Assembly (NCBI RefSeq): GCF_020829665.1
Contig: NZ_JAIVFT010000001.1
Span: 124,001-188,000, forward strand
Direction: 5' to 3'
Origin: Nostoc sp. CHAB 5824
Lineage (GTDB): Bacteria; Cyanobacteriota; Cyanobacteriia; Cyanobacteriales; Nostocaceae
Length of the DNA stretch: 64,000 nucleotides
Both the position numbers and the translations under genes were made by a program. Of the stretch, positions 46,564-55,781 are shown piece after piece; within the stretch, counting starts at the first letter, position 1; each line of letters starts with the position of its first letter. The notes below the pieces were generated by a model. It was not told the DNA's origin, ran no database searches, and saw only the letters and a program-made list of their open reading frames with translations.

Positions 46564-46599
46564 GGGGGAGAGTTAGAACTTAAAGTTTCAGCCTCATAA

Positions 46600-46830
46600 C
46601 CTCAAGTTTCAAGCTAAAAGGCTCAACGTTCGAGTTAAAAGCCTCAACGTTCGAGCTAAAAGGCTCAACGTTCGAGCAAAAAGGCTCAATGTTCGAGTTA
46701 AAAGCCTCAACGTTCGAGTTAAAAGCCTCAACGTTCGAGCTAAAAGGCTCAACGTTCATGCTAAAAGGCTCAACGTTCGAGCTAAAAGGCTTAACGTTCA
46801 TGCTAAAAGGCTCAAGTTTCACCCTCAAAA
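46600..46830. repeat. 21-bp tandem array, about 11 units (array 2)
   Basis: Units read GCTCAACGTTCGAG(C/T)TAAAAG or with CCTCAACG. They start about 37 bases after the treZ stop and end before a palindromic element. Read on the minus strand, a unit is TCGAACGTTGAGCCTTTTAGC-like, matching array 1 (CTCAACGTTGAGCCTTTGAAC) at roughly 15 of 21 bases. Both share the AACGTTGAGCCTTT core. No gene. Confidence 0.9.
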
Positions 46831-46865
46831 CCTCAAACTCCTCCACTTCTCAATAGGTTTAAGAT

Positions 46866-46952
46866 AAGATCCCCCCGCCTGCGGCGACCCCCTTAAAAAG
46901 GGGGTAAAGATCAGAAAAAGCCCCCCTTTCTAAGGGGGGTTGGGGGGATCTT
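46866..46952. mobile_element. GC-rich palindromic repeat element, 87 bp
   Basis: Ends are AAGATCCCCCC and GGGGGGATCTT, 11 bp perfect. Inside are two further hairpins, ACCCCCTTAAAAAGGGGGT and CCCCCCTTTCTAAGGGGGG. A dispersed repeat of this type is frequent in Nostoc-like genomes. It stands between treZ and treY and may weaken readthrough. Confidence 0.75.
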
Positions 46953-47009
46953 CGACAGACAACCATGTTAACCGAAGCATATCGCCCCATCTCTCATTAG
47001 AACAAACTC

Positions 47010-49808
47010 ATGCGAATTCCTACCGCCACTTATCGAATTCAGTTTACACCTCAATTTGGCTTTGACAACGCTAAAGCGATCGCAGCTTATCTAGGAGATT
47101 TAGGTATTTCCGATTTATATGCTTCTCCCATTTTCAAGGCACGATCCGGGAGTACGCACGGCTACGATATAGTAGATGCCACTCAACTTAACCCAGAACT
47201 GGGAACTAATGAGTCCTTTGATGCATTAGTTAGTGAAGTTCAATCTCTTGGTATGGGCTGGTTACAAGATATTGTGCCCAACCACATGGCCTATAGCAGC
47301 GAAAACGATTACTTAATGGACGTATTGGAACACGGCCCAGACTCCAGCTATACCGACTACTTCGACCTTTCGTGGAATGCTCCCTTTGGCGATCGCCAAG
47401 AGCGAATTCTCGCGCCGTTGCTGGGAGATTTCTATGGTGCATCCCTAGAAAACGGACATATTCAACTGCAATACGAACAGAACGGTTTAACTGTCAACTA
47501 TTACAGCTTAAAACTGCCACTCCGGTTAGAATCTTACACAAAATTTATCACCCATAATTTGGGTAAACTCACGCGTACACTCGGACGCAATCATCCTGAT
47601 TTTATTAAGCTATTGGGGATTCTTTACATTCTCAAAAATGTGCCCTCAGAAGTTGCAGGAAAACAGCGACAAGACCAAATCGCATTTATTAAAGGATTGG
47701 TTTGGGAACTCTACACCACAAACGATGCCATCCGCGAGTTCATTGACGAAAATCTCCAAACTTTCAACGGAGAACCCGGTAATTCAGAAAGCTTTAACCT
47801 CTTAGATGAATTACTAAATGACCAGTTTTACCGCCTCGCCTTCTGGAAAGTTGGCGCGGAAGAAATGAACTACCGCCGTTTCTTTACTGTCAATGAACTG
47901 ATTTCCGTTAAAGTTGAAGAATTGCGCGTTTTTAATAATACCCACAGCTTTATTCAAAAGCTGGTTGAGGAAGGCAAATTTACAGGTTTACGCATTGATC
48001 ATATTGATGGACTTTATAACCCAATCCAGTATCTAGAAAGGCTGCGGGAAAAGACGGGTGATGTTTATATCACCGTCGAAAAGATTTTAGAACTCACCGA
48101 AGATTTGCCGGAAAACTGGGAAATAGAAGGTACGTCTGGATATGACTTTTTAAATTATGTAAATGGTGTATTTTGTCAAACACAAAATGAATCATCCTTC
48201 GATAAAATTTACCAAAACTTTATTAGTTCCAGAGTAGATTATGCATCGGTAGTGAAAGATAAAAAGCACCTGATTTTGGAAAAGAACTTAGCAGGTGATA
48301 TTGACAATCTGGCTCTTTTGCTAAAGAACGTTTCCAGCAAATATCGCTATGGCAATGATTTTACACTGAATGGATTAAAAAGAGCGATCGCCGAAGTTTT
48401 GACACTCTTCCCGATTTACCGCACCTATATTACACCCGATGGAATTGGAGAGAGCGATCGCGCTACCATTCAAGAAGTAATTAACCAAGCCAAAGAACAA
48501 ACGCCCCTATTGCAGAACGAACTGACCTTTATTGAAAAGTTAATGCTGTTAGAGTTTGATAATTCTTTGACTCAAACAGAACGCGAACAGTGGATATATT
48601 TTGTCTTGCGGATGCAGCAATACAGCGGCCCGCTAATGGCAAAAGGCGTAGAAGACACCACATTATATGTTTACAATCGTTTGCTGTCGTTGAATGAAGT
48701 GGGCGGAAATCCTGGCCATTTTGGTATCGACTTAGCTAAATTTCATGCCTTTAACAAACAGCACCAAGAAACCTGGCCTCACACAATGAACACCACAGCC
48801 ACCCACGACACCAAACGCGGCGAAGATGTGCGGGCCAGATTGAATGTCCTTTCAGAAATCCCCGATGAATGGGATCAGCAGGTAAATACCTGGAGTGCCA
48901 TGAATCGAGGACATCGCAGCCATCGCCACGGGTTCGCTATGCCCGATCGCAACGACGAGTATTTTCTCTATCAAACCCTAGTAGGGGCGTTTCCCTTTGC
49001 AGAACACGAACATGCATCCTTTGTGGAACGGGTGAAGGACTATATAATTAAAGCAATTCGAGAAGCGAAAGTGCATACAGCATGGTTGCGACCTGATAGC
49101 GAGTATGAAGAAGCTTGTACCTCCTTTATTGAGAAGGTACTCGACCCTTCCCTCTCCGGGGAATTTCTAGAAGCCTTTTGTCCCTTTCAAGCGCGAATTG
49201 CAGAGTATGGGATTTTTAATTCCCTTTCCCAAACTCTACTGAAGATTACCGCCCCCGGCGTACCCGATTTATACCAGGGAACAGAACTTTGGGAACTAAG
49301 CCTAGTCGATCCAGACAATCGTCGTCCTGTGGATTTTGAACAGCGACGCACCTACTTAAGCGCCATCCGCGAACAGGTGAAAACCGACATTCTAGGTTTG
49401 ATTCAAAAGTTGCTGAGTGATAAAACCGATGGCAGAATCAAACTGTTTTTAACGGCTCAATTACTGCAAGCTAGAACAAACTATGTCACATTATTCCAGG
49501 ACGGCGACTATCTGCCCTTAGAAGTTCAGGGAACCTACGCCAATCATATTATCGCCTTTGCACGCCGAGAAGGGAATCAAACAGCGATCGCGATCGCGCC
49601 TCGCTTTTTAACAAGCCTCATCCAGCCAAAAGACAACCCCTTAGGCGAGTCAGTTTGGCAAGATACACACCTACAATTACCCCCTGGAACTCCCTCCACC
49701 TGGAAAAACGTCCTCACTCAACAACCCTTACAAACCACACAAACCCTATCTATCGGATCAGCCCTCGCCCATTTCCCAGTCGCCCTATTAATTAGTAGTG
49801 CCGAATAA
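47010..49808 (+). CDS. treY: Malto-oligosyltrehalose synthase
   Basis: 932 residues, the usual TreY length. GH13 (subfamily 26) features: RIPTATYRIQFTPQFGFDNA at the start, LQDIVPNHMAYSSEN, the catalytic motif GLRIDHIDGLYNPIQYLERL, and THDTKRGEDVRARL. It converts the reducing-end bond of maltodextrin into an alpha,alpha-1,1 linkage, the first step of trehalose formation from glycogen. It follows treZ after about 450 bases filled by an array and a palindromic element. Confidence 0.95.
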   Translation: MRIPTATYRIQFTPQFGFDNAKAIAAYLGDLGISDLYASPIFKARSGSTHGYDIVDATQLNPELGTNESFDALVSEVQSLGMGWLQDIVPNHMAYSSENDYLMDVLEHGPDSSYTDYFDLSWNAPFGDRQERILAPLLGDFYGASLENGHIQLQYEQNGLTVNYYSLKLPLRLESYTKFITHNLGKLTRTLGRNHPDFIKLLGILYILKNVPSEVAGKQRQDQIAFIKGLVWELYTTNDAIREFIDENLQTFNGEPGNSESFNLLDELLNDQFYRLAFWKVGAEEMNYRRFFTVNELISVKVEELRVFNNTHSFIQKLVEEGKFTGLRIDHIDGLYNPIQYLERLREKTGDVYITVEKILELTEDLPENWEIEGTSGYDFLNYVNGVFCQTQNESSFDKIYQNFISSRVDYASVVKDKKHLILEKNLAGDIDNLALLLKNVSSKYRYGNDFTLNGLKRAIAEVLTLFPIYRTYITPDGIGESDRATIQEVINQAKEQTPLLQNELTFIEKLMLLEFDNSLTQTEREQWIYFVLRMQQYSGPLMAKGVEDTTLYVYNRLLSLNEVGGNPGHFGIDLAKFHAFNKQHQETWPHTMNTTATHDTKRGEDVRARLNVLSEIPDEWDQQVNTWSAMNRGHRSHRHGFAMPDRNDEYFLYQTLVGAFPFAEHEHASFVERVKDYIIKAIREAKVHTAWLRPDSEYEEACTSFIEKVLDPSLSGEFLEAFCPFQARIAEYGIFNSLSQTLLKITAPGVPDLYQGTELWELSLVDPDNRRPVDFEQRRTYLSAIREQVKTDILGLIQKLLSDKTDGRIKLFLTAQLLQARTNYVTLFQDGDYLPLEVQGTYANHIIAFARREGNQTAIAIAPRFLTSLIQPKDNPLGESVWQDTHLQLPPGTPSTWKNVLTQQPLQTTQTLSIGSALAHFPVALLISSAE

Positions 49809-49879
49809 AAAGATAAAACCTCTGCGTACCTCTGCGATTCCCTTCGCGTCCCTTTGCGTTTCAAAAAATAATTCTAAAT

Positions 49880-51397
49880 ATGACCACTCCCCCAGCACTT
49901 ACCACCACGCAGATTGACACCCTGCGCGTCCATATCAAAAAAACCTGGAAAACCTTAACGCGATCGCACGAACACTTATTACAATCTGCCAAGGATACCA
50001 AACTAGACCACAAAAATGAGACACCTTGGATCGTCTACATTTCACCCTCAGAAGATTGTCCCAACATTCAAACCGTCTTGGAGCGATCGCTATCTCCCAA
50101 AGATATGCAACGGCTGCAAATTCGCACTTTGCCAACTGAAGCAGAGGCGATTAAAGATCACGGGTTACTGTATCTACCAGGGCCTTATGTTGTACCAGGT
50201 GGTCGTTTTAACGAAATGTATGGCTGGGACAGCTACTTTATATTACTAGGACTTTTGCGCGATGGGGAATGGGAGCTAGCGCAAAGCCAAGTTGAGCAAC
50301 TGCTGTACCAGGTGCAGCATTACGGCACTATCCTCAATTCCAACCGGACTTATATGCTGTCGCGATCGCAACCCCCCGTCCTCAGCATGATGGTTTTGGC
50401 ACTATTCCAGCACACCCAGGATCAAGAGTGGTTAAAGTCAACCGTACCGATCCTAGAACAGTTTTATTATTACTGGGTAGTACCGCCTCACCTGAATCCT
50501 GCAACTGGTTTATCCCGATTCTACGCTTTTGGAGAAGGCCCCGCGCCAGAAGTTTTGTTCTCTGAGCGGGATGAGGAAGGAAAAAGCCACTACGATCGCG
50601 TCAAGGAGTACTATAAAACTTTTGAGGTTGAAGATTATGACGTTAGTCTTTACTACAACCGGGAAAATGACGAACTGACGCACCTATTTTACAAGGGCGA
50701 TCGCACTATGCGCGAGTCCGGTTTTGATATCACTAACCGATTTGGCCCTTTCAGTGCTGATATCCTCCACTACGCTCCTGTGTGCCTCAACAGTTTGCTG
50801 TATCGGGTAGAACAAGACTTGGCGCAAATTAACAATATTTTGGGGAACGAAGAGTTGGAGAAACAATGGCGTGGCCGTGCAGATATCCGCCGCGCTCGTA
50901 TCGATCAGTTTCTCTGGGATGAAGAACAGGGACTTTATCTGGACTATCACTTCCAGAGTGGAAAACGCCGCAATTACGAATTTGCTACCACCTTCTATCC
51001 TCTGTGGCTGGGGATTGCTTCTCAAGCGCAGGCCCAACGCGTCGTGGAAAATCTCTCTTTGTTTGAAGCCCCAGGTGGAATTTTTACCAGTACTCGTGTC
51101 ACCGGAAACCAGTGGGATGCTCCCTTTGGTTGGGCACCATTGACGTTCATTGCCGTCCAGGGATTTTACCGCTATGGGTTTCATACAGAAGGCGATCGCA
51201 TTGCCAACAAATTTTTAGCTATGGTAATTAAAGAATTCGAGCGTCACAATACCCTAGTAGAGAAATACGATGTTGAACGCTGCTCTGCCAACGTTTCCGA
51301 CGAAATTTGCTTTGGATACAGTTCTAACGAAGTTGGTTTCGGCTGGACAAATGGAGTCATTCTGGAACTCTTAGCAGACGGTGGGAAAAAAGTTTAA
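49880..51397 (+). CDS. treH: Trehalase (GH37)
   Basis: 505 residues. The two GH37 signatures are present: PGGRFNEMYGWDSYFILLGL (near residue 112) and QWDAPFGWAPLTFIAVQGF. No signal peptide, so it acts in the cytosol. It splits trehalose to glucose. Clustering with treZ and treY matches the trehalose cluster of Nostoc-type cyanobacteria, where TreH controls how much trehalose accumulates in drought. Starts 71 bases after treY and ends at a strong terminator. Confidence 0.93.
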   Translation: MTTPPALTTTQIDTLRVHIKKTWKTLTRSHEHLLQSAKDTKLDHKNETPWIVYISPSEDCPNIQTVLERSLSPKDMQRLQIRTLPTEAEAIKDHGLLYLPGPYVVPGGRFNEMYGWDSYFILLGLLRDGEWELAQSQVEQLLYQVQHYGTILNSNRTYMLSRSQPPVLSMMVLALFQHTQDQEWLKSTVPILEQFYYYWVVPPHLNPATGLSRFYAFGEGPAPEVLFSERDEEGKSHYDRVKEYYKTFEVEDYDVSLYYNRENDELTHLFYKGDRTMRESGFDITNRFGPFSADILHYAPVCLNSLLYRVEQDLAQINNILGNEELEKQWRGRADIRRARIDQFLWDEEQGLYLDYHFQSGKRRNYEFATTFYPLWLGIASQAQAQRVVENLSLFEAPGGIFTSTRVTGNQWDAPFGWAPLTFIAVQGFYRYGFHTEGDRIANKFLAMVIKEFERHNTLVEKYDVERCSANVSDEICFGYSSNEVGFGWTNGVILELLADGGKKV

Positions 51398-51401
51398 ATA
51401 A

Positions 51402-51430
51402 AAAGGCGTGAGGAATAAACTCACGCCTTT
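51402..51430 (+). terminator. Terminator of the treZYH operon
   Basis: Perfect 11-base arms AAAGGCGTGAG and CTCACGCCTTT around GAATAAA, just after the treH stop codon. Confidence 0.88.
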
Positions 51431-51555
51431 ATCTTATTTATTACACTTGACTCTATACAGAAACGGCAAAATTCGATTAATCTCTGCCCGAAAAGCCACC
51501 CCCAAAGAAAGGAGAACCTACTAAGCTGTTACGCAAATAATATTGTACATTTACC

Positions 51556-51615
51556 TGATGACTGATGACTGATGACTGATGACTGAAAACCCGTTAACAG
51601 TTAACAGTTAGCCAC
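51556..51615. repeat. Heptanucleotide repeats
   Basis: Four copies of GACTGAT followed by AACAGTT copies; a cyanobacterial short tandem repeat cluster. Confidence 0.75.
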
Positions 51616-51654
51616 CATCAAGAGTGTTTATATACTTTAGACGCGCATCAGCTT

Positions 51655-51906
51655 ATGAGTATCTCGCCCAATCGACTTAAAGAACTCCAAAATATCCCTG
51701 ATACAGCGATTGATACTTCAGATATTCCTGAATTAGATCGGCAATTCTGGGAAACAGCCAAAATGGTAAAACCTGTTAGCCAAGAACCCATATTAATTCA
51801 ACTAGATCAAGATATTCTAGATTGGTTTAAAAGCAAAGGAAAAGGCTACCAATCTCTAATTAACTCCGCTCTTCGCTCTTATATTGAGCATAATTCATCG
51901 CTATGA
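51655..51906 (+). CDS. BrnA-like antitoxin, orphan
   Basis: 83 residues. DIPELDRQFWETAKMVKP followed by PILIQLDQDILDWFKSKGKG and YQSLINSALRSYIEH is the BrnA pattern: a ribbon-helix-helix dimer that binds the BrnT ribonuclease. No BrnT gene lies upstream, where it is normally found; only repeat sequence and the treH terminator are there. It may act on a distant toxin or be a leftover of one. Confidence 0.85.
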   Translation: MSISPNRLKELQNIPDTAIDTSDIPELDRQFWETAKMVKPVSQEPILIQLDQDILDWFKSKGKGYQSLINSALRSYIEHNSSL

Positions 51907-51911
51907 ACTCA

Positions 51912-52598
51912 TTACGGATTGTTGAGCGAGGAGTCAGATGTCGCTCGACGAAGCCAAGTGACAACTGGAAGTCCCAGTAAAAAAAATAGAGAACTATTTG
52001 GCTCAGGAACTGAAGTAGTGGAAATGGGTGTCACAGTAATATTATCAAGCCCCATAGGATTAGAGCAACACGGTGCTGCCGGGTTAGTTAGAGAGATTGT
52101 CAGGCTGTCGATTAAGTAATTCGAGTTCGAGTTGGCCACAGTTTGAAAATTACCAAAAGTGTTTGGAACCGTATCTTCAAAAGAAAATACTGGCGTTGAA
52201 TTCAACAATCCCGTTATTACATAAGGGATTGGTGTCACGCTGGAGTAAAGATCGACCGAGTTGAATTTAAACGTGGAGTCATCGTTTGTAATTTGAATTG
52301 TCGCAGCCAGCGGGTTCTGACCAGCCTCATTCGTAAACTCTATGAAGGGAGCCGGATTCCCGTATGAGTCAATTGCAACCCAAGGTCCAGAAACTACCGA
52401 AGTTGTAAAACCAGATTCAGTATAGGTTGATAGTGTCCCTACAGATGCTTGCTGAAACGTAATCGTCGTAGCAGATGCCGTTTGATGTACTCCGAGCAGC
52501 AGTCCAAGTAAAGTAACTAAGTGTGCAGCAGGAGCTATAGGTACCAAAAATTTAAAAGTCAAGGCAAAATAACTTTTCCAAAAATAAATCTTATTCAT
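51912..52598 (-). CDS. PEP-CTERM sorted exported protein
   Basis: 228 residues with an N-terminal signal helix (about 20-43, ending HQTASA) and a strand-rich body of about 150 residues. The C-terminus is a PEP-CTERM signal: VPEPNSSLFFLLGLPVVTWL followed by RR. The last 12 residues (ATSDSSLNNP) come from a short dispersed repeat (near 51925) that overlaps the end. PEP-CTERM proteins are cut and sorted by an exosortase, often together with exopolysaccharide. The body has no recognised domain. Confidence 0.87.
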   Translation of the reverse strand: MNKIYFWKSYFALTFKFLVPIAPAAHLVTLLGLLLGVHQTASATTITFQQASVGTLSTYTESGFTTSVVSGPWVAIDSYGNPAPFIEFTNEAGQNPLAATIQITNDDSTFKFNSVDLYSSVTPIPYVITGLLNSTPVFSFEDTVPNTFGNFQTVANSNSNYLIDSLTISLTNPAAPCCSNPMGLDNITVTPISTTSVPEPNSSLFFLLGLPVVTWLRRATSDSSLNNP

Positions 52599-53085
52599 TT
52601 TTCCCTCTAAATATGAAAATAAATAAAATTAAGTTTAAAAAAACTTGCTTGATTATAAAAATTTTAATATAACCTTGAGAAAAGAAATACTTGAGAAGTT
52701 TCGCCTTCATCAAGTTTCAGTCCTTTACTATATGATTAAATGTCTATAATAGACAAAACAAACATGTAATCTTAAACCCAAAGTAGTTTTAGTTACTATT
52801 TTATAATATCAATCGCAACTATAGCGTTACGGCTTGAATTTTGAACGCATATTGAGGCTAAAACTATGATTGATATATAATTTTTGCAATATGTCTATTC
52901 ATCAGGAGCCAGAATGCAGAATGAATTGGAATAGCGGCGTATTGTAATACGCCACTATTTTTGAATAAAAGGGTTTAAGTACGGAGCTAAATCTACAATT
53001 TAGTAGTTTTCAATTATATGCTTTGCTTGAAGTCCCCGGTAATTGCCCTTGCTTGAATTCTGAATTTTAACTCCTGTATCAGCAC
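52599..53085. other. Intergenic region with one hairpin
   Basis: No gene in about 490 bases. Hairpin ATAGCGGCGTATT / AATACGCCACTAT at 52931-52958 with a 2-base loop and one mismatch is followed by TTTT; it may end transcription on either strand. Confidence 0.45.
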
Positions 53086-53238
53086 CTAATCATTATCATC
53101 TTTACGTTTATCATAAGGCTCACCTGTAAAAGGTTGTACGCCAATAGTAGGATAAGCATCATCCGTAGGGCCAAAAATCCGCATTGCAGCTTCAGAAATA
53201 TACTGGGTTATGTTCGCAAGGATTTTGGAAATAGCCAT
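53086..53238 (-). CDS. 50-residue conserved-looking small protein
   Basis: 50 residues (MAISKILANITQYISEAAMR, IFGPTDDAYPTIGVQPFTGE, PYDKRKDDND). An AAGGAG site lies nine bases before the ATG. It has one amphipathic helix and a Pro-rich acidic tail. I recall similar proteins (ISEAxxRIFSPTDDxYPxxGVQPFxGxP) being widespread in filamentous cyanobacteria, but no function is established. Stands alone upstream of a gene-free region. Confidence 0.75.
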   Translation of the reverse strand: MAISKILANITQYISEAAMRIFGPTDDAYPTIGVQPFTGEPYDKRKDDND

Positions 53239-53622
53239 AATTTTTGACTCCTTTTCTCGAGTCACTTTAATGGTGATATCTATACTCTAATGCTGATATT
53301 GTTAGCTAGCTGCCATTCTCAATATATTGAGAATATATGCAATGTTTATTCAGATAACTTCGCAATACTTTATTATCAAAAAATCAAACTTTTCTCTTTG
53401 ATTCTAATTGTAACATAGTTATTTATCCAACCCTAGCCTGGGAAAGAGGCTGGCAAACAAACTTGCCTTGGCAAGATATTATTTTCTTTCATTAGCCGGC
53501 CGTTAAAGAACATTATTGATAGCTTTTACTATTAAAAAATATTAAATATTCTATGAATATAGGATTAATTTACCTGTAAATCTACTGTTATACAGCAATT
53601 TATAAAATATCCTTGCCGGGAG
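53239..53622. other. Intergenic region between the 50-residue gene and pncB
   Basis: AT-rich and without genes. It should contain the promoter of the small minus-strand gene. Confidence 0.35.
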
Positions 53623-53656
53623 TTGACATTATTTATGGTAAATATTACCATAAATA
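53623..53656 (+). promoter_or_regulatory. Promoter with NrtR-like operator upstream of the NAD operon
   Basis: TTGACA (53623-53628) is followed by a perfect 27-bp palindrome (53630-53656) with arms TATTTATGGTAA and TTACCATAAATA and centre ATA. TACCAT at 53646 (17-base spacing) could be the -10 element, so the palindrome covers the promoter core. The nrtR gene two positions downstream encodes a repressor family known to bind such palindromes, which suggests autoregulated repression of pncB-nadD-nrtR-nadE. Confidence 0.8.
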
Positions 53657-53685
53657 GAAGAAGCATCTTGTAAGGAAGCTCTTGC

Positions 53686-55098
53686 ATGACAACTTTTTTG
53701 CCAGATTTGGACTATGTACATAAACAGCAAAGCCAGCAGAATCAGGAACTAAACCTCTGTGCGGATGACTACAGCTTACTGACCGACCTTTACCAGTTAA
53801 CGATGGCAGCTTGTTACACAGGCGAAGGTATAGAACAAAGACGGGCAAGCTTTGAGTTGACTCTCAGGCGATTGCCAGAGGGTTTTGGTTATTTAATTGC
53901 AATGGGGCTGACGCAGGTATTGGAATATTTAGCCAAAATCCGCTTTAGTCCTTCGCAAATTGCGGCATTACAGGCAACGGGAATTTTCGCTCAAGCAGGC
54001 GATCGCTTTTGGTCACTTTTAGCTGAGGGAAAGTTTACGGGTGATGTTTGGGCAGTACCAGAAGGAACAGCCGTCTTTGCCAATCAACCACTGTTGCGAG
54101 TGGAAGCACCACTTTGGCAAGCGCAACTAGTGGAAACTTACATCCTGAATACTATTAATTACCAGACTTTGATTGCCACAAAAGCGGCACGGTTGCGGGA
54201 TGTAGCGGGGGAGCAAGCAACACTTTTAGAATTTGGGACAAGACGAGCATTTAGTCCGCAAGGGTCATTGTGGGCGGCGCGGGCGGCGTTGGCAGGTGGG
54301 TTAGATTCCACTTCCAATGTGTTAGCAGCGCTACAACTGGGACAAAAGCCAAGTGGTACGATGGCACACGCCCTGGTGATGGCGCTGTCAGCAATAGAAG
54401 GCACCGAAGAACAAGCTTTTAGTGCATTTCATCGGTATTTTCCGGGTGCGCCATTGTTGATTGATACTTACGATACCGTTGCTGCTGCCCAGCGCTTGGC
54501 CGAAAAAGTAAATTCCGGGGAAATGCAATTAACAGGAGTGAGATTGGACTCAGGAGATTTAGTTACCTTATCAAAACAAGTGCGATCGCTACTTCCTGGT
54601 GTGCCAATTTTTGCCAGTGGCGACTTAGACGAGTGGGAAATTGCCAGATTAAAAGCTGCTGGGGCCGAGATTGATGGTTATGGACTGGGAACGCGACTAG
54701 TTACAGGTTCGCCTGTAAATGGAGTTTATAAACTTGTAGACATTGATGGTATCCCAGTGATGAAGCAGTCAAGTGGTAAAGTTACTTATCCAGGGCGCAA
54801 GCAGATTTTTCGCTCGTTTACCGGAGGTAAGGTAAAAGCAGACAGATTGGGACTCTTAGGTGAAAGTTCTCAAGAAGAACAACCTTTGTTGCAGTTGGTA
54901 GTGCAAGAAGGTGAACGGGTGCAACCACTAGAGTCATTGCCAACAATTCGTCAGCGTACCGCCGCCTCAGTTGCTAGTTTGCCACAGGAAACACGGCGTT
55001 TGGATCATCCTGTCGCGGTGCAAGTGGAAATTTCTGCCGCACTGCAAGAGTTGACAGAAGAAACTAAGAAACGTAGACGCACCAGCGGCTTGCCGTAG
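53686..55098 (+). CDS. pncB: Nicotinate phosphoribosyltransferase
   Basis: 470 residues, type II phosphoribosyltransferase fold. Features: LCADDYSLLTDLYQLTMAAC, RRASFELTLRRLPEGFGYLI, LEFGTRRAFSPQG, and TGVRLDSGDLVTLSKQVR with the following GYGLGTRLVTG. It joins nicotinate with PRPP (ATP-driven) in NAD salvage. First gene of a four-gene NAD operon. A ribosome site AAGGAAG lies upstream. The C-terminus is extended and basic (KKRRRTSGLP), and its last codons come from a short dispersed repeat. Confidence 0.93.
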   Translation: MTTFLPDLDYVHKQQSQQNQELNLCADDYSLLTDLYQLTMAACYTGEGIEQRRASFELTLRRLPEGFGYLIAMGLTQVLEYLAKIRFSPSQIAALQATGIFAQAGDRFWSLLAEGKFTGDVWAVPEGTAVFANQPLLRVEAPLWQAQLVETYILNTINYQTLIATKAARLRDVAGEQATLLEFGTRRAFSPQGSLWAARAALAGGLDSTSNVLAALQLGQKPSGTMAHALVMALSAIEGTEEQAFSAFHRYFPGAPLLIDTYDTVAAAQRLAEKVNSGEMQLTGVRLDSGDLVTLSKQVRSLLPGVPIFASGDLDEWEIARLKAAGAEIDGYGLGTRLVTGSPVNGVYKLVDIDGIPVMKQSSGKVTYPGRKQIFRSFTGGKVKADRLGLLGESSQEEQPLLQLVVQEGERVQPLESLPTIRQRTAASVASLPQETRRLDHPVAVQVEISAALQELTEETKKRRRTSGLP

Positions 55099-55149
55099 GC
55101 TACCACAAAGGCGCTGAGTATACAGAGGTAAAAATACTTTTTCAGTGTG

Positions 55150-55180
55150 TCTTAATTACGAATTACGAATTACGAATTAC
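55150..55180. repeat. Heptanucleotide repeats before nadD
   Basis: Four copies of (A)ATTACG heptads directly upstream of the nadD ATG. Confidence 0.75.
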
Positions 55181-55181
55181 T

Positions 55182-55781
55182 ATGAGAATTGCTTTGTTTG
55201 GTACTAGTGCCGATCCACCAACTGCTGGGCATCAAAAAATTCTGAGTTGGTTGTCTGAGCGTTATGATTGGGTAGCGGTTTGGGCAGCGGATAATCCATT
55301 TAAGTCCCATCAAACACCCTTAGAACATCGGGCGGCAATGCTGCGACTGTTGATTGCGGATATAGACGCGCCACGGCACAATATTGCTTTAGAACAAGAA
55401 TTGAGTAGCTTCAGAACACTGGAAACAGTAGAAAAAGCGAAGCTGACTTGGGGTGAGGACGCCCAATTGACGTTGATTATTGGTTCAGATTTACTGAGTC
55501 AGCTACCACGTTGGTATCGCATTGAAGATTTGTTACAGGAAGTGCAACTACTGATCGTGCCGCGACCGGGATATGCAATAGATGAATCTAGTTCAGAGGT
55601 AGTGCAAAAGCTGGGAGGGAAGATTGCGATCGCTAGTCTGACCGGTCTAGATGTTTCCTCAACAGCGTACCGCGAACATGGAGATCCCCAAGCCCTCACA
55701 GCACCTGTAGTTGCCTATATTAATCAAGAGCATTTGTACGAATGCCAGGACGTTCCCAAAAAAAGATATCAACTCCGCTAA
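55182..55781 (+). CDS. nadD: Nicotinate-nucleotide adenylyltransferase
   Basis: 199 residues. The nucleotidyltransferase motif GTSADPPTAGH (7-17) and the C-terminal SSTAYREHGDP (the ISSTxIR site) are present. It adds AMP from ATP to nicotinate mononucleotide. It lies 83 bases after pncB, with heptad repeats in between, and its last 40 bases overlap the start of nrtR. Product of PncB is its substrate. Confidence 0.92.
   Translation: MRIALFGTSADPPTAGHQKILSWLSERYDWVAVWAADNPFKSHQTPLEHRAAMLRLLIADIDAPRHNIALEQELSSFRTLETVEKAKLTWGEDAQLTLIIGSDLLSQLPRWYRIEDLLQEVQLLIVPRPGYAIDESSSEVVQKLGGKIAIASLTGLDVSSTAYREHGDPQALTAPVVAYINQEHLYECQDVPKKRYQLR

Noticed and set aside
46580..46846. 88-codon minus-strand frame with SNVEPFS repeats
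   Set aside because: Translates array 2; no start signal and lies between two operon genes on the other strand.
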